From positions 1 to 64,000 of the forward strand of contig JABVXV010000144.1 of assembly GCA_013365325.1 (NCBI GenBank): a stretch of DNA of 64,000 nucleotides. The letters are read 5' to 3'. The position numbers were made by a program, and so were the translations under genes. Shown piece after piece: positions 50,059 to 62,678 of this stretch; the first letter of the stretch is position 1; each line of letters opens with the position of its first letter. Below the pieces are notes generated by a model, which was given only the letters and a program-made list of their open reading frames with translations, was not told the origin of the DNA and ran no database searches. Origin of the DNA: Dipetalonema caudispina (Eukaryota > Nematoda > Chromadorea > Rhabditida > Onchocercidae).

Positions 50059-52455
50059 TTAAAGCATTTCGAATTGCGGTTCTTCTTCCACTACACCAAA
50101 TGTTACTAAACCGCAATGCACAGCAAATAACACCGATAGCGTTAATGCGCCTACAGCAAAGAAGATCGTTTCAGCTACTGGACCCTGAACAACGTAATGA
50201 TGAACAAGTAATCTTTTTATGATTTGGCAGACTTTCAGACTTCTTAAAAACAATGAAATGATATCCTAACTGAACAGATTTCCTTTTCTCACCCTCACTA
50301 TTAACAAAAATTAAGGTTTAATCAAAAATATCGGAAAATTGAGAAGATTTACTTTATGTTAAATTTATCTTTAATTTTCAATTAGCATTTACAGCCATTA
50401 GACGACTAGAAATAGATCCACAGGAAGGGTTCAACAGTCTAACCACTCCCACTTTTGCCCTTTCTTTCTATATTTGCTACTTGACCACTTGTAAACTCAC
50501 TGATGATTGCTGTTCCTTCGCTGTAGCCCGTCGCAAATTCATCTGTCCTGCTTCTTTTTGTGCACGACGCCGACGACTATTCCATTTGTCCTGAAGATCA
50601 TTCTTTCGCAACAAGCGTAACCACATATATCCAAAGTATTTTATAGGAAACAACACCAAATGAAAACCTTTAGAGCGGCTTGCTGCCTTATTTGGGTTTC
50701 ACTGAGTGGCAAATATATGCTTATAATTGATTCGATAAATCGTACAACATTCGGACAACTCATTATGTGTTGCTGCAATCGATCCGATGCAAGTGGTAGT
50801 TTTAGAATTGGTGCCAAATAACCGAAAATTAAGGCATCAATGGAACTTGGTCTGAAAAAGAACGGTAAATAAACAATAATACTAAACATACATAAATCCT
50901 CAAATAAAGACCGAAATATTACATATGTGTACAAAATTTTGCTTACGTATAGATAACCTGGAACTAAGCATGACAGATTACGTACTTGTCGCCATAGAAG
51001 TACTTTTTATTATCAAGTCTGTCTTCTAAAAAATTGATCGTATTTACGGCATCATGAATAATTTGCGTTTCATTACGGCCGCAAGCTGAAATGTAAGCTT
51101 GAGCCCGTCTGCGACGTTTCTCCAGGTAATATAAATTATAACCAAACGGTAATTGTTTTGAATACCAGTGCTGCGTTATCGCCGAGTAATTATAAGGATC
51201 AAGCCAGAGAAACTGTAACTGAAATACAGATTTTGAACTTCGAAAGAAAAATCTCAAAAACTTTCTAACGCATCATCAAAGCCTGCTGTTCGATATCATG
51301 ACAGAATTCTTCGAAATGATTCTATTCATTCTGATTATTTCAAATTAAATTAATTCAAGTTAGCTGCAAGAAACAACAATTTGTTGAGTAAATTAGTTCG
51401 AAAAATATTAAATTATAAAACGGTTCAAACCTCGGCAGGATAAAAATTACGGTGCATCAAACTTGAATATGCTTCAAACTCGCATTTTTCACTCGTTTTT
51501 AACTCGCTGTCCAGCACAACTTCCTCAAATAACAATGATTAATTTTCTACGAATAAAATTTTCATCATCTGTTTGCTTCTTAAATCACCAAATAAATCTT
51601 TCTAATCATTTCAATTCTCATATTGCTAACATACATAGAAGGATTAAACATTTTTTATGGTAACATTATTTCTATCAATTGTATGTTTGTATAAATGTAT
51701 ACATCTATCTAACGTCTATGTACGTGTGTGATGTTTTCTTCAGTTTCTCAATTTCTCGTCAATATCTATCAATAACTATCGTCTACGGATGGTTGTCCAG
51801 CATTTTGAACTAGGAAATTGTATTCCTATATTCTGCGCTAGATGCACCGGAATTTAGTGGAATGTCAAATATAAGACTTGCATCTCAAATTCATAAAACG
51901 ATATTTGATATAACTAATTGTTACTAATGATGTGTATATTTTCAAAATTAAGAAAAGATTTAGTGTTGAAAATACTACATACCTGGCCACTTTTTCTTAA
52001 CATATCGGCAAATTTATCAAAATCATAAATTTTCTCGAGCATATTACTCCGATCAACAAACATCGGATACTCACCTAAAACAGTATTCAACTGGTAGCGA
52101 ATCAATTTCAAACTGAATTGGATCTCTTCCGGAATGAGTGGAAAATTAATTTAGGAAAATTCAACGTACCATTCTGACTTTTCCATGGTGACCAGCCAGG
52201 AATTACGGATATTGGTGCTGCACAAAATTTGGCACATGCCTGTTAAATTTATCAAATTTATTAATTTTCTTCTCCAAAAAGTAAAAGTTTTGAGGTAAAA
52301 GGAACATAAGAACTAAAATTTTGGAACTTCACTCTTCATTTTGAATTTGAATTCAAGTTTTCAAATTTCAGATTAAGATAATATACCATGAATTGAAGAC
52401 AGCGAGAGTCTATCGAAGGTAATCCAAAATCAGATGGCCATATATATAATTCCAT
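50059..52455 (-). CDS. mtx-1: Metaxin-1 (mitochondrial outer-membrane protein)
   Basis: Eight phase-consistent exons give 318 aa: 52455-52387, 52239-52170, 52074-51983, 51523-51431, 51218-50986, 50851-50668, 50590-50501 and 50184-50059. The N-terminal thioredoxin/GST-like domain starts MELYIWPSDFGLPSID and contains WSPWKSQNG. The GST-C-like domain contains FLWLDPYNYS and the metaxin signature PSSIDALIFGYLAPILKLPL (about 187-206). A basic linker (WNSRRRRAQKEAG) leads to a single C-terminal membrane segment (about 284-304) and an acidic tail (VVEEEPQFEML). This tail-anchored layout and length match metaxin-1. Metaxins work with SAM50 in beta-barrel insertion and, in C. elegans, MTX proteins help attach mitochondria to kinesin and dynein. 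The 77-base intron between exons 6 and 7 is the least certain junction. A TTTTTTAG acceptor 44 bases upstream of the ATG suggests trans-splicing. Confidence 0.93.
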
Positions 52456-52498
52456 ATCACTTTCACAAAAATTAATTTTGAATTCTTGATGAAACAAT

Positions 52499-52508
52499 CT
52501 AAAAAACG
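52499..52508 (-). promoter_or_regulatory. Probable spliced-leader acceptor of metaxin-1
   Basis: CGTTTTTTAG on the minus strand, 44 bases before the start codon with no ATG between. It fits the nematode trans-splice acceptor consensus. A 5' UTR intron is the alternative. Confidence 0.45.
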
Positions 52509-53755
52509 GACAAAATGCTTAATGGTTTTTTTTTTTTTTTTTGTTTATATTCTCGACTTCCTAATCGAATTTTATTTTTCGATGGAATAAATCTAATCAA
52601 ATTCTCTTCTTTTATTATCAATTTTTAATTTCTCGATAAAGTAAATCTTTCCAAAGTTTACATTGTATTTTTTCTTTTCTTTTCAACTTTATTAAACAGT
52701 CAAATTTTCAAAAATTTAAAACACATTTTAATTTCAACAAACATTTCATCTCATATTTTGTTGCTGGAAAACAAAAAGGTATAGAAAGTAAAGATATTAT
52801 GATAGAGAGAGATGAGAAAGGAGTAATGAAATTATTTTCAAGAATGATTAAAATGAGAAGATATAGTTTGTTAAGAAATAAATGATATATCATTTATAAC
52901 AGATCTGAGATGACCTCATAAATCCTGAGATTTCTTGAAGATACGATCTCATATTACTAATCAAAATTACTAAGAATTCCGTTGCTAATAGCTTAAATAA
53001 TCATATAATGGGACCATGTTCAATTTGCGAAATTTTTTAATGTAACATATTGGAACTGTTTTTTTTTTTTTTTTTTTTTCATTTCATATTTTGTGTTTAT
53101 TAAGTTCTTGTTTATTGATGTTAATTGATATAGAATAGGATGAATTTATGAATATTGTAAAAGTGTAATATGTAAGATGAAAGTAAGCATATAAATAAAA
53201 GTAATACATGAAATAAGCACCATATTAGTTGATTTATTACTGTGTAACTTTTTAAAGAATCATTTTGATTATTCCTTTACAAAAGATTATTTTAATTAAT
53301 CTATTTTATATTCAAATATATTTTAACATTTCTGATTATCTTTTTTTTTTAAAGTAAAAATGATATTCCGATAAATAACAGTATACGATAAATGAATACG
53401 TATACATATAGCACATATATATTTTTTTTTTTTTAATGTTATAAAAGGAATAATTTGAATTAAAATAAAAGAATAGATTTAATGTATTTTAATAGAATAG
53501 TAAAATAATAGAAAATTTGAAATGAGATTTTCTTGAAGAATAGGTCAAAGTAATATTGATATTTCTGCTATATTTTCATTTCTAAATATATCTTTATCAT
53601 ATATTTTTTCTTTGTACTTCCAGTATTTTCCATTTCTCTATAATTAACATTCCCGCTTTTTCTTCTTCTCCAATGATTAAATTATATTCTTTCTGTTTAG
53701 ATTGATGATGATTGTATCTCACCGGTTAACAGTAAGTTTTTTTTTTTTTTTTTTT

Positions 53756-54013
53756 TCATCTTAATTAATAGGAATTAACTAATTTAATATTGGAATATTG
53801 TGATAAGTTTTGGAGAAATCAATATTTTTAGATATACAATTTATTTAACTCATTCATTATCGTTTATTACTTTTTTATGTCAAATCATCTTAATTGATAG
53901 GAATTAACTAATTTAATACTGAAATATTGTGATAAGTTTTGGAGAAATCAATATTTTTAGTTATACAATTTATTTAACTCATTCATTATCGTTTGTTAGT
54001 TTTTTATGTCAAA
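53756..54013. repeat. 129-bp tandem duplication
   Basis: Copies 53756-53884 and 53885-54013 differ at only a handful of positions (for example ATTAATAGG versus ATTGATAGG and TTTATTAC versus TTTGTTAG). It lies about 460-710 bases upstream of the FCP1 start codon. Confidence 0.97.
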
Positions 54014-54448
54014 AAGAATAAGCTTAGTTTTGATTTCTCTGAAATTGATGTCGTTTAATTAGCTTTAATAATGGCAATTATTTAGAAATGTCCTAAAACA
54101 TTGCGATTTTGAATTTTAATCGATCTTACTAATTAGCATATTATCAATATATCTTCCGTAAATTATTCCATTTCATGCAGTACTTTTTCGTTCAGTATAC
54201 AATTACTTACCATTGCATTCAGTTGTTTGATTTGATCTCTTCATCTGTCTAAATTGTTCATATTATCACTTATATGTAAATATTTGAATTGTTAAATTTC
54301 TCTACATGATTTTCTAAGTTGTCATATGCATAAATAAGTGCGTGTGTTATTGCGTTTATAACATGAGTCCATGAGTTTACGTGTATTACGTGTTGAGGGA
54401 AATTGAATGCATTTTATAAATAAAGTGAAATTAGCACATGCTATAACA

Positions 54449-54458
54449 TTTCTTTCAG
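54449..54458 (+). promoter_or_regulatory. Probable spliced-leader acceptor of FCP1 gene
   Basis: TTTCTTTCAG lies 11 bases before the ATG at 54470. This close spacing is typical of nematode trans-splicing and supports 54470 rather than the upstream in-frame ATG at 54407 as the start. Confidence 0.6.
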
Positions 54459-54469
54459 CTGTTGGAAAT

Positions 54470-57400
54470 ATGGAAAGTAAAACGGATATAATCTTTGATG
54501 ATGAGGAGGAAGGTGAATTGGTTAATTGGAAAGTTATCGATGGTGCTTATATATCTGCTGATGCCATCCTTCTCATCTACGAAAACAAAAGTGGTGAGAA
54601 AAAATCGTTAAAAACTTCTGTATCCGGTGTAGTTACCATTGATACTACTATTAAAAAAGGGAAAGTAAGTATGTTTAATGTTGATATTTAGAACTTCTTA
54701 TTTGTATACCTTATATTAAGTAACTTGTTGAAAGTTAACATATAAAAAGTACTTACTATTGCTTATGCAGTTTTTAACTTCTTTACCTTTACTTACAGAC
54801 GAACAGTTGAACTTATCTTTTAATTTTAATTTTAATCGATAAAATCATCATTAGATATACATTTGATACGAAATGGTAAAAAGGGTTAGGCTGATAGCTC
54901 ATTCCACATATTAGTACTCCATCTACAGTATATATTATAAAGTATTAGAGTATTGTTTTCTATCTTTAGCGATAGGATCAGTAGGACATTTACGAGAAGT
55001 GGTAAATTTACTCCTCATAAGATGGATAATTTCGCATTTAAAATTGATGGATTGTTGGTAATTATTATTTCATTCGAATTCTTTAAAGAATCGATGGAGT
55101 TCGCGGAAGTGTTAACCATCTTTACGAAAATTATGTTCAACTTTAAAAATTTCTTTTTTTGCAGATATTAAAAAAGGGTATGGTTGTCGCCAGTCTACGA
55201 GCTTGTACTCATGCAATTGTTATCAAAGATATGTGCGCATCGTGCGGAAGAGATTTAAGAGGGTTGGTTTGTATTTTCATCAGTTAACAATTCCTTGTGC
55301 TTTTTTTGAAGAAGTATTTAAACATAGTGCTGCTGATTTTATGTATTAAATCATATGTACATTATTTGTTGAAGCTTGAAAAAAAATTAATATTAAGCGT
55401 TTTTATAGCAAGCCAGGAACTTCTGGAGATTTGTCGGAAGCCAGTACCGCGAATGTGTCAATGATCCACCATGTTCCTGAACTGATCGTCTCTGATGAGG
55501 TTCCTCCAAATTTCTTAGTTACACTAATGTGGAAAAGCAGTCGTTTTATACTGAAATCTGTTCTTTTTTTTAAAAGATATTATTATTTAATCATAATTTT
55601 AGCTAGCTCGAAAGATAGGCAATCGAGATCGCGAACTGCTTTTAAAAGCACGCAAATTAGTGTTGTTGGTTGATTTGGATCAAACACTGATACATACAAC
55701 GAATCATACTTTTAAATTGGACAAAGATACGGTAATTTGTTCAAAATTAGCCTTTAAATATATGTTTTAATAGTTTCCAATTCCAACATTTTTTTTACCA
55801 CATAGTAAGATATATTTCACACTAATTACCAATTATAAAATTTTATTTCATACTAATGAACTAAAAAGAAATTAGATGTTAGTATCCAGTCATTATGTTT
55901 ACTAATATTGATCTTGCGTTATTATTAAGCATTTTTTTTTAAGGATGTTTTGCATTACAAATTGAAAGGAACTGATTTCTATACCAAAATCCGTCCATAT
56001 GCACGTGAATTTCTACGACGCATGGCTGAATTGTATGAAATGCATATAATCAGTTACGGAGAAAGGCAATATGCGCATCGTATTGCTGAATTTTTAGATC
56101 CTGATAAGATATATTTCGGTCACAGTTAGTTATTTGTGTTTCTCTTGTTCTAGCCATGTGTGAATTGTATGGCTTACTTGATTACTCCCAAAAGATCCTA
56201 TTGATTCTTAGTGCATTCTACCATTATTGATGGGTGGAAGAAATAGAAAGCTTTTTAGTACCGAAAACATATGGCAGAACTTACTTTAATAACACTTTAT
56301 ACTTGAGACCGTATCATATTTCGTCAAATAGACACTATCATTTTTCCGTCTGAAAGTTTAATTAGTATTTATGCATGAATTTGCGATTATCTTTTATCTT
56401 TGGCGTTTCTAAAAGGATGAGAAGACAATTAGTTGTGTCGCGTTAGACATTTCTTATGCCAAAAAATGAGAATAGGGATTTACTAAGAAATCATGTTTTA
56501 AAAGAATATTTAAGGGATATTGTCACGCGATGAATTGTTTTGTGCGATGTATAAAACAAGAAATATGCAAGCACTATTTCCATGTGGTGATCATATGATT
56601 GTGATGATTGATGATAGGCCTGATGTTTGGCAATACTCAGATGCCCTTATTCAGGTGATTGAAGACTTGAAAAACTTCATAATGCAATGTTGTCATAAAT
56701 GTATTAATGTTATCTTGAATGCATAAGTTTAAGATGTGTATAGTTCGGATACAATTTACAGGTAAAACCATATCGATTCTTTAAAGAAATTGGTGATATC
56801 AATGCTCCAAGATGCGAGAAAGGTGAACCGACTCTTTCTGGTAGTTACGCAGAGCAAGATATGGAATCAGAAGATGATGAAACACTGGAATATGTTGCAG
56901 TTGTCCTTACCAAAGTGCACAGTGCTTTTTATGAACTGTTTGATGCAAAAGTAAACCGTTTTCCGGTATGTTTAACAAATTTCCCTATTTTGAAGCAAAA
57001 TATTCAAATTTTTTATAATATTTTTTTTCTCCTCTCTTCTTTTTTTAATATTTCCTTTTGTTTTGACTTTATTCACTAATAAAATTTGCTGATAAGCGAC
57101 ATAAAACATCGTTTAATAAGACAAAGCATAAAAATGCGGGGACTTATTTCTTATTTTGCTATAATAAATGTACCATATTAGGTTTTGTGCCGTGCAGACG
57201 GATGGGTCACATTTCAGTGGAATACATTTAAAAAATGATGAAAGTCATAAAGTTATGACAATTAAGTGAACTGTGCGGAAATTGTTTGCACTAGCAATTT
57301 TCGTAGTAGAAACACCTTCCTTGAATGTTTCTTTTTTTTTTGGTCATTTGTGATATGAAATTTGGAATTTAAGGACTTGAAAGGAATAATATCATACCTC

Positions 57401-59003
57401 CGAAAACAAGTATTACATGACTGTTCGATAGTACTTAGTGGTATTGTACCCGTTGGTGTTGATATTAAGAAAACAGAAGCATACCGATTATGTGTACAGT
57501 TTGGTGCAGTTGTTACGGATAACGTGAGCAGTTCCACAACTCACGTGATTGCAGCACGTTGGGGCACAACGTTAGTGCAGTTTTCAATCTAATTCGACTT
57601 TCGTTTGTTTTGTTTTTTTTTTTTCTTGAACGAATGTAAACAAATAATGCTTGAATATTTGGGCTTTTATATTGTAAATTGAAAAAAAAGTTGTTTCAAG
57701 CAATGGTAATGCTTTATAAATTTGTGCTATGGCAGTCATCATTATGTCTTTCAAAAGTAGCACGATTACATGTCTGCAGTTCTGCACATGATGGACCAAT
57801 AGTAGCATAACTGATTCAATTTTGGACTTTTCTAGAATAATTTTACTATTATCATCTTTTAATTTATGCTTCGCGTTCTTTTTTCGGATCAAGTCGTAGG
57901 TCGTTTTAGTCAAAATAACTAGATTTGGCATAGTATTTCGAATCTGTCATTCATTACCACTATTACTTTCTAGTAAGTTATTTAGATATTGATTCCGTCA
58001 AAGAAAGAGCTAGCTTAACAATATTTCGTAGACTTGTATGAATTAGTTGAATTTCCAAATTTTAATTTTTTTTCCTTGAATTTTTCAGAATGCATCATTT
58101 TTATAAAAGTACTTTCGATAGGCATGCACACACAGGCACACACACACATTTTTTAGGAAAGTTCATGAGGCGCACAAACTATCAAACATATATATAGTGA
58201 ATCCTAAGTGGTTGTTTACATGTGTCGAAAGATGGGAAAAGGTATCGTCCAGTATTATTCAATTTATTAAATATACAAATTTATATTTAAATTCAATCAC
58301 CATTTCAACAAACCTTCGGTAAAACACTCTGATTATTGGAGTCATAGGTCGTTATTTATTGTCTTTATGGTGAGACTCCCGTATGATAGCGAAGATGATT
58401 GTTTTTTTTTTCTTTTTATCACTATTTTTGTATGAGTTTCGAGAAAAAACTGAATTCCACTTACTTAAGTCATTATTTATATTTGTATTTATAGGCGGAT
58501 GAAAAAGAATTTGAATTGGTGAAGGATGAAGCACGAAGCGTTGAGAAGCTTCAGGGCGCTATCATCGTTGATGAAATCTCAAGACTACCTACATTTGGTA
58601 AAGAAGTCCTGTCGCTTATGACTGGTGAAGTAGGCCTTTTGTTTCTTTTTTCTAGATGACATAAATATTAGCAATTTAGAACTTGTTATTGCTTTAAGTT
58701 ATTTCCAAATGTTTATAAATGTTACTAACATTTCAGGTCGATGAAGCGTTGTCGGAGGATGTGTCCGACAGTGATGAAGAAAATCCAGAACAAAAATCAC
58801 TGAAGAGTTTATCCTCAAAAGAAGGTGAAGCTGTGAAACGGAGATCTGAAGGGAACGATGAAGAAGGTACTTCATCCACTAAGAAACAGGCCTTGGAAAA
58901 GGAGGAAGAGAATGAATCCGATAAATCGTCGTGCTCCGCTGAGTCAGAATCAGATGATGACGACATGGCAGCTGATGTTGAGCGGCAGTTTTTTGCATTA
59001 TAA
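54470..59003 (+). CDS. fcp-1: FCP1-type RNA polymerase II CTD phosphatase
   Basis: Eleven phase-consistent exons give 573 aa: 54470-54664, 55165-55262, 55409-55499, 55603-55731, 55944-56124, 56515-56654, 56762-56965, 57374-57570, 58157-58241, 58495-58629 and 58737-59003. An N-terminal lipoyl-like segment ends with the Cys pair of DMCASCGRDL (about 89-98). The FCPH phosphatase domain (about 146-285) carries the catalytic DxDxT as VDLDQTLIHTT (D152, D154) and the conserved FGHRILSRDE and IDDRPDVW (D264, D265). A BRCT domain follows (about 350-440, with STTHVIAARWGTT and NPKWLFTCVERW). The tail is rich in Ser/Asp/Glu and ends DDDDMAADVERQFFAL, resembling the TFIIF RAP74-binding helix at the FCP1 C-terminus. 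FCP1 removes Ser2 (and Ser5) phosphates from the Pol II CTD to recycle polymerase in the nucleus. The domain order and every exon junction fit; the gene is complete and shows no damage. Confidence 0.96.
58122..58149. repeat. (CA)n tract beside an FCP1 splice acceptor
   Basis: Interrupted CA dinucleotides end seven bases before the acceptor TTTTTTAG (58149-58156) of FCP1 exon 9, taking the place where the branch and polypyrimidine region would normally lie. Confidence 0.85.
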
Positions 59004-59187
59004 TTTCTTTTCCTCGTTACTTCAGGTCTTCCATTTGTCAGCTCTTGGATTACTTCCTTTCCTTTATACTACCTCAGGTATATTTACTTATTGTTATTAT
59101 TTCCTAACTACCGTTTTCTGATAAATTTAATCATCTATGAATTAAATTTATACTTTTATTCGTAGTTTTTAGAGTTGATAGACTTCG

Positions 59188-59193
59188 AATAAA
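59188..59193 (+). terminator. Candidate poly(A) signal of the FCP1 gene
   Basis: AATAAA 185 bases after the stop codon, a reasonable distance for a nematode 3' UTR. Confidence 0.4.
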
Positions 59194-60912
59194 AAATTTC
59201 TCTAAAATTACCTGAATAGAAAAGGAAAATTATATGTTAAATTTGGTGTCTTCGTTGAACGAAAATATACTCCAACAACAATTACTTGAATATGTTATTT
59301 CAGGCCTTCTTCATTGAAGACTTGTCTTTTTATTGCTTGCATTTTTGTATATTGTTTTACTATGTTGTGTTTGTCAGCATGCTCCTCATGATATCATAAT
59401 TAGATTTGGTTTTCATATATTGTTTCGTTTTCTTATATTGCTCTTTTTATCATGTATTGCTTATTTCTTTGTCAGGGTTTACATTGTGAATTTGGTTAAA
59501 TTCATTTTAATTCATCGAAATTAGAATTTTTCGCAGATTGTACTTTATTACTGGACGGATTTGACCTATTTTTATTAAAGAAAGAACGAAAATATTCTGA
59601 ATGAATTGATATTCAATTGTTCCCATTAAATGTAATTTGAAAGTAGAAGGCAACAAACGAATCAAAAAGCATGGAAGAGGAAAAGAGGGCTTGATAAACC
59701 CGTCTAGTTGCTAATAATTTTTTATTTTGCAAATTTCGACATGATATCCTGTCTTATTTTAAAAAGCATTTCTTTTCAGTCTTTGTGATCATCTGTTTAT
59801 TCTTCCAGCATGAAACAATTTCTCCGTACGGGTTTGTACATAAGTAAAATGGTTTGTTCAGCAGAAGATTTTTTGCGGATAATGCCGTTTTCTCAACAGC
59901 CCTAAAGCTTACTTCTCATTTCTTTTTTTTTTTTTTCTTTTTTATTTTAACAGTATATGATATGACTTGATATGCTAGATAGTAATACCATATTTTAGTT
60001 TATTTGTATGATATTGATCTGAGGATACTGGTTTTTTTTTTTTTCTAATCGATTGGTCCAACAATTCAATTCAATAGAAGTTGGTATTTCCTTCTTTTTT
60101 TTTCTTTCTCTATCTCTCTCAGAGATTATTCTTCTGTATTCAGTGGAAGAATTATCACTGAGAGAGGGGAAAAAAAAAAAAAAAAAAAAAGGAATTATTA
60201 ATGATGATAAAAGAGCTGGGAAAATATTTATGAAGTAAGTGAGAGTTATTTCATGTTGGAGAAGATATGGAGTTTTATATTCCAAAATTAAATAGTAACA
60301 ATTATGATACCAACGATGAGTGGCATCATTTGTCCTATTTTATGGTTGTTTTAAAAATTTTCTACTGGTATTTTATGATTCAGTCATTCCTCCAATTATT
60401 TTATTCATCATACCAATGATTGGATAGTATTTGATAGTTTTAGTCGATAGTTTTAGCATATCTCTATGCAAATTAAGAATCATATTGTTGAGATATTGAT
60501 TTTAAATTAGAATTATTTGACTAATCTAGGAACAAAATGATTAAGAGGATCTGGATTGATATGTAATATCGTAGCAGGATTGTTTGTAATGATCTCAATC
60601 CTAGGAAAACTCGTTTTTTTTTTTTTTTTTTTTTTCTTCATCTCACTTTATATTTATCATTATTATCAATGGCTAGATTACAATAGGAATAAAGTTTGAC
60701 TGTGTCAGATTTCTAGATTACACCTGTAAAATTTAACGAAAATAGCTAATTAGTTTTGGTTTTGAAAATTTGATTGAACTCAGGAAGAATTCAAATGAGT
60801 AAGTTCATTTGTTTTACAAAACCTCAATTCTGGAAGCTTATTGGTATATTCTCCCTAATGGAAATGAAATATTAACTTATTATACTTATGGAATAAATCA
60901 AAAAAGTTTTCA

Positions 60913-60946
<34 letters not shown>

Positions 60947-61086
60947 ATCTGAGAGATAAGATTTGTAGGTTTTGAAAGAATTATGTAACTTCATTTTGTA
61001 TATGTATAGAAAATTTAAAATATCTTGACTTATTACTTTTTTAACATAATCTGTTTGATTTAATATAAGATTAGGTAATACTAACA

Positions 61087-61459
61087 CTGAGATATTATAG
61101 TAACAATCAGATATCTAATCCTTCTAGAAGATTTTGAATTTATAGATGGTGCTGTAGAATTAAATAAAATTAAGCCTGAAATATTAACTTGCTTGTTTAA
61201 TCTTTTGGAATTCTCACATGTATCAGAGAATGTAGGATTTACTACGACTAATGATTTCCGTAAGAAGTGCAATCTTGTTAATATTGTCACCTACAACATT
61301 GGTATTGATGATGATGATACGACGCATAGTGGTCTTTTCAACGATTGCGAACGTAGTAGAGGGATGGGAATTGTAGAAGAGAGAGGAATGAAAGAAATGA
61401 ATCAGCTCTCAGTATCAAATTATAGATTTGTCTGGTATAGTGAAATTTCATTGACATGA
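61087..61459 (+). other. Unassigned long coding-like ORF
   Basis: A plus-strand frame stays open for about 123 codons. It contains LEDFEFIDGAVELNKIKPEI, then FNLLEFSHVSENVGFTTTND, then FRKKCNLVNIVTYNIG, with mixed composition for this A/T-rich sequence. An acceptor-like ATATTATAG at 61091-61099 and a donor-like G/GTATTG at about 61300 could bound an exon. A 69-codon frame is open on the opposite strand over 61081-61290, so the coding strand is uncertain. No family was recognised. Confidence 0.35.
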
Positions 61460-61650
61460 TTGATTGCAATTTTCGATCGTCCCATTGTTTACAGTAACAG
61501 AATGATTTATTATTCTATACTTTTTTTTTTGTTCATAACGGATTAAGTTAGATGTTTTTTATTAAAAAAATTTTTTTTTTGTTAAATTATTTTTTTTTTG
61601 TTAAATTAGAAATATTATCAATTGGTATATCGAAATGAACTATTGAAGTA

Positions 61651-61845
61651 ATGTTTGATGAGAGATTTTCGAAGATTGTATCTAATATTACTATAAATAT
61701 TTTTTTCAAGAAATTATTATTATTATTATTTCAATTAGCATCACTAATAGTAGTAATAGTTAATAGTGATGATAGATTATTCGAAGATAATATTATCTTC
61801 TCAAATAAGCTATCTGAAATTTTATGCAAATTTCAATACTGTTAG
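61651..61845 (+). other. Small ORF (64 aa), doubtful
   Basis: ATG at 61651 to TAG at 61845, with a Leu-rich centre that comes from a short ATT repeat (61717-61730) and an acidic C-terminal half. No support beyond being open. Confidence 0.12.
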
Positions 61846-62228
61846 TTATAATTTGAACTATAAAAATTTTGCATAACTAAATGATTTATAAGACTTTTGT
61901 ATGCTTTACATATAAATGATGATAATGATATGATAAGTGAATAATAGGATACGTAATCTTTTCAATGATTAAAAACAAGTATTATAGATAAGGATTGGTA
62001 AATTTGATAAAGACATCATTATCATTTTATTTGTTTCTGTTGATGATAGGAGTTAAAATTGAAAAATGTATTTGACATGTTTCCTTAATGATACTTAATT
62101 AGAGGTAATTTGTTGTTTAATGTTTGAATGATGTATAACACTAACCTAACCTAACCAATCAACCTCTTCCATTATAGCAATATTCATGATATTATTGTTG
62201 GTGTGGTATGTCGTGCTTTTTTTTTTTT

Positions 62229-62261
62229 CCCCCCTCTCCCCCGCTTCCCCCCCCTCCCCCC
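62229..62261 (-). other. G-quadruplex-capable G-tract in the FCP1 3' spacer
   Basis: Plus-strand C-runs at 62229-62234, 62238-62242, 62247-62254 and 62256-62261 with loops of one to four bases. The minus strand meets the usual G-quadruplex pattern. It directly follows a poly-T run. Confidence 0.85.
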
Positions 62262-62461
62262 GCTTTTCCTCTTCTTAGATGTAATATTATGTTTGAAAAT
62301 TTTTGTCGAAAAAAAAAGAATTCATGAAATACGAAAATTCAATAAATGTATGGAGAAGAATTAGTTCAGAAGGAAGTAACAGGAAGGATTAGTGAGAGAT
62401 TTGTTATTCAATTCATAAAAATAAGATGAAAAGTTTTATTTTTCTGGGGGGGAAAATAGAG

Positions 62462-62489
62462 GGAGAGAGAGAGAGAGAGAGAGAGAGAT
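62462..62489. repeat. (GA)n microsatellite
   Basis: GA dinucleotides following a short GGGGGG run. Confidence 0.95.
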
Positions 62490-62678
62490 AGGAACATTTG
62501 CTATTTCTTCATTTCAATGCTTAAAAGGAAGGAAATATTTTTGCTCAATTTTTCATTATATATCCAAATGGAGAATTGTCTTATTATCAATATTCCCATT
62601 GCTCTTTTTTGAAATATACAATTGTTATTTTAACTATCGGAAAAAATGATAGTAAATGAGGATAAATGATAAACATGA

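Larger units (their letters stand above)
52456..54469. promoter_or_regulatory. Divergent intergenic region between metaxin-1 and FCP1 genes
   Basis: The only head-to-head spacer in the window. It should hold both promoters. It contains poly-T tracts (52526-52542, 53059-53080, 53738-53756), a 129-bp tandem duplication (53756-54013) and the two proposed trans-splice acceptors. No core promoter motif can be named with confidence. Confidence 0.6.

Noticed and set aside
50477..50659. Continuous metaxin reading frame starting MVLFPIKYFGYMW
   Set aside because: It is out of frame with exon 6. Using the GATCTTCAG acceptor at 50591 keeps phase and removes this segment; only the downstream part (from DKW) is used.
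54953..55171. Possible extra FCP1 exon (RTFTRSGKFTPHKMDNFAF)
   Set aside because: Exons 1 and 2 join in phase without it, and inclusion would break the lipoyl-like segment that aligns directly across the junction.
58733..58966. Minus-strand Ser-rich ORF
   Set aside because: Antisense shadow of the acidic last exon of FCP1.
62136..62160. CTAACCTAACCTAACC-like run resembling telomeric repeats
   Set aside because: Too short and not the nematode telomere unit (TTAGGC); most likely chance.
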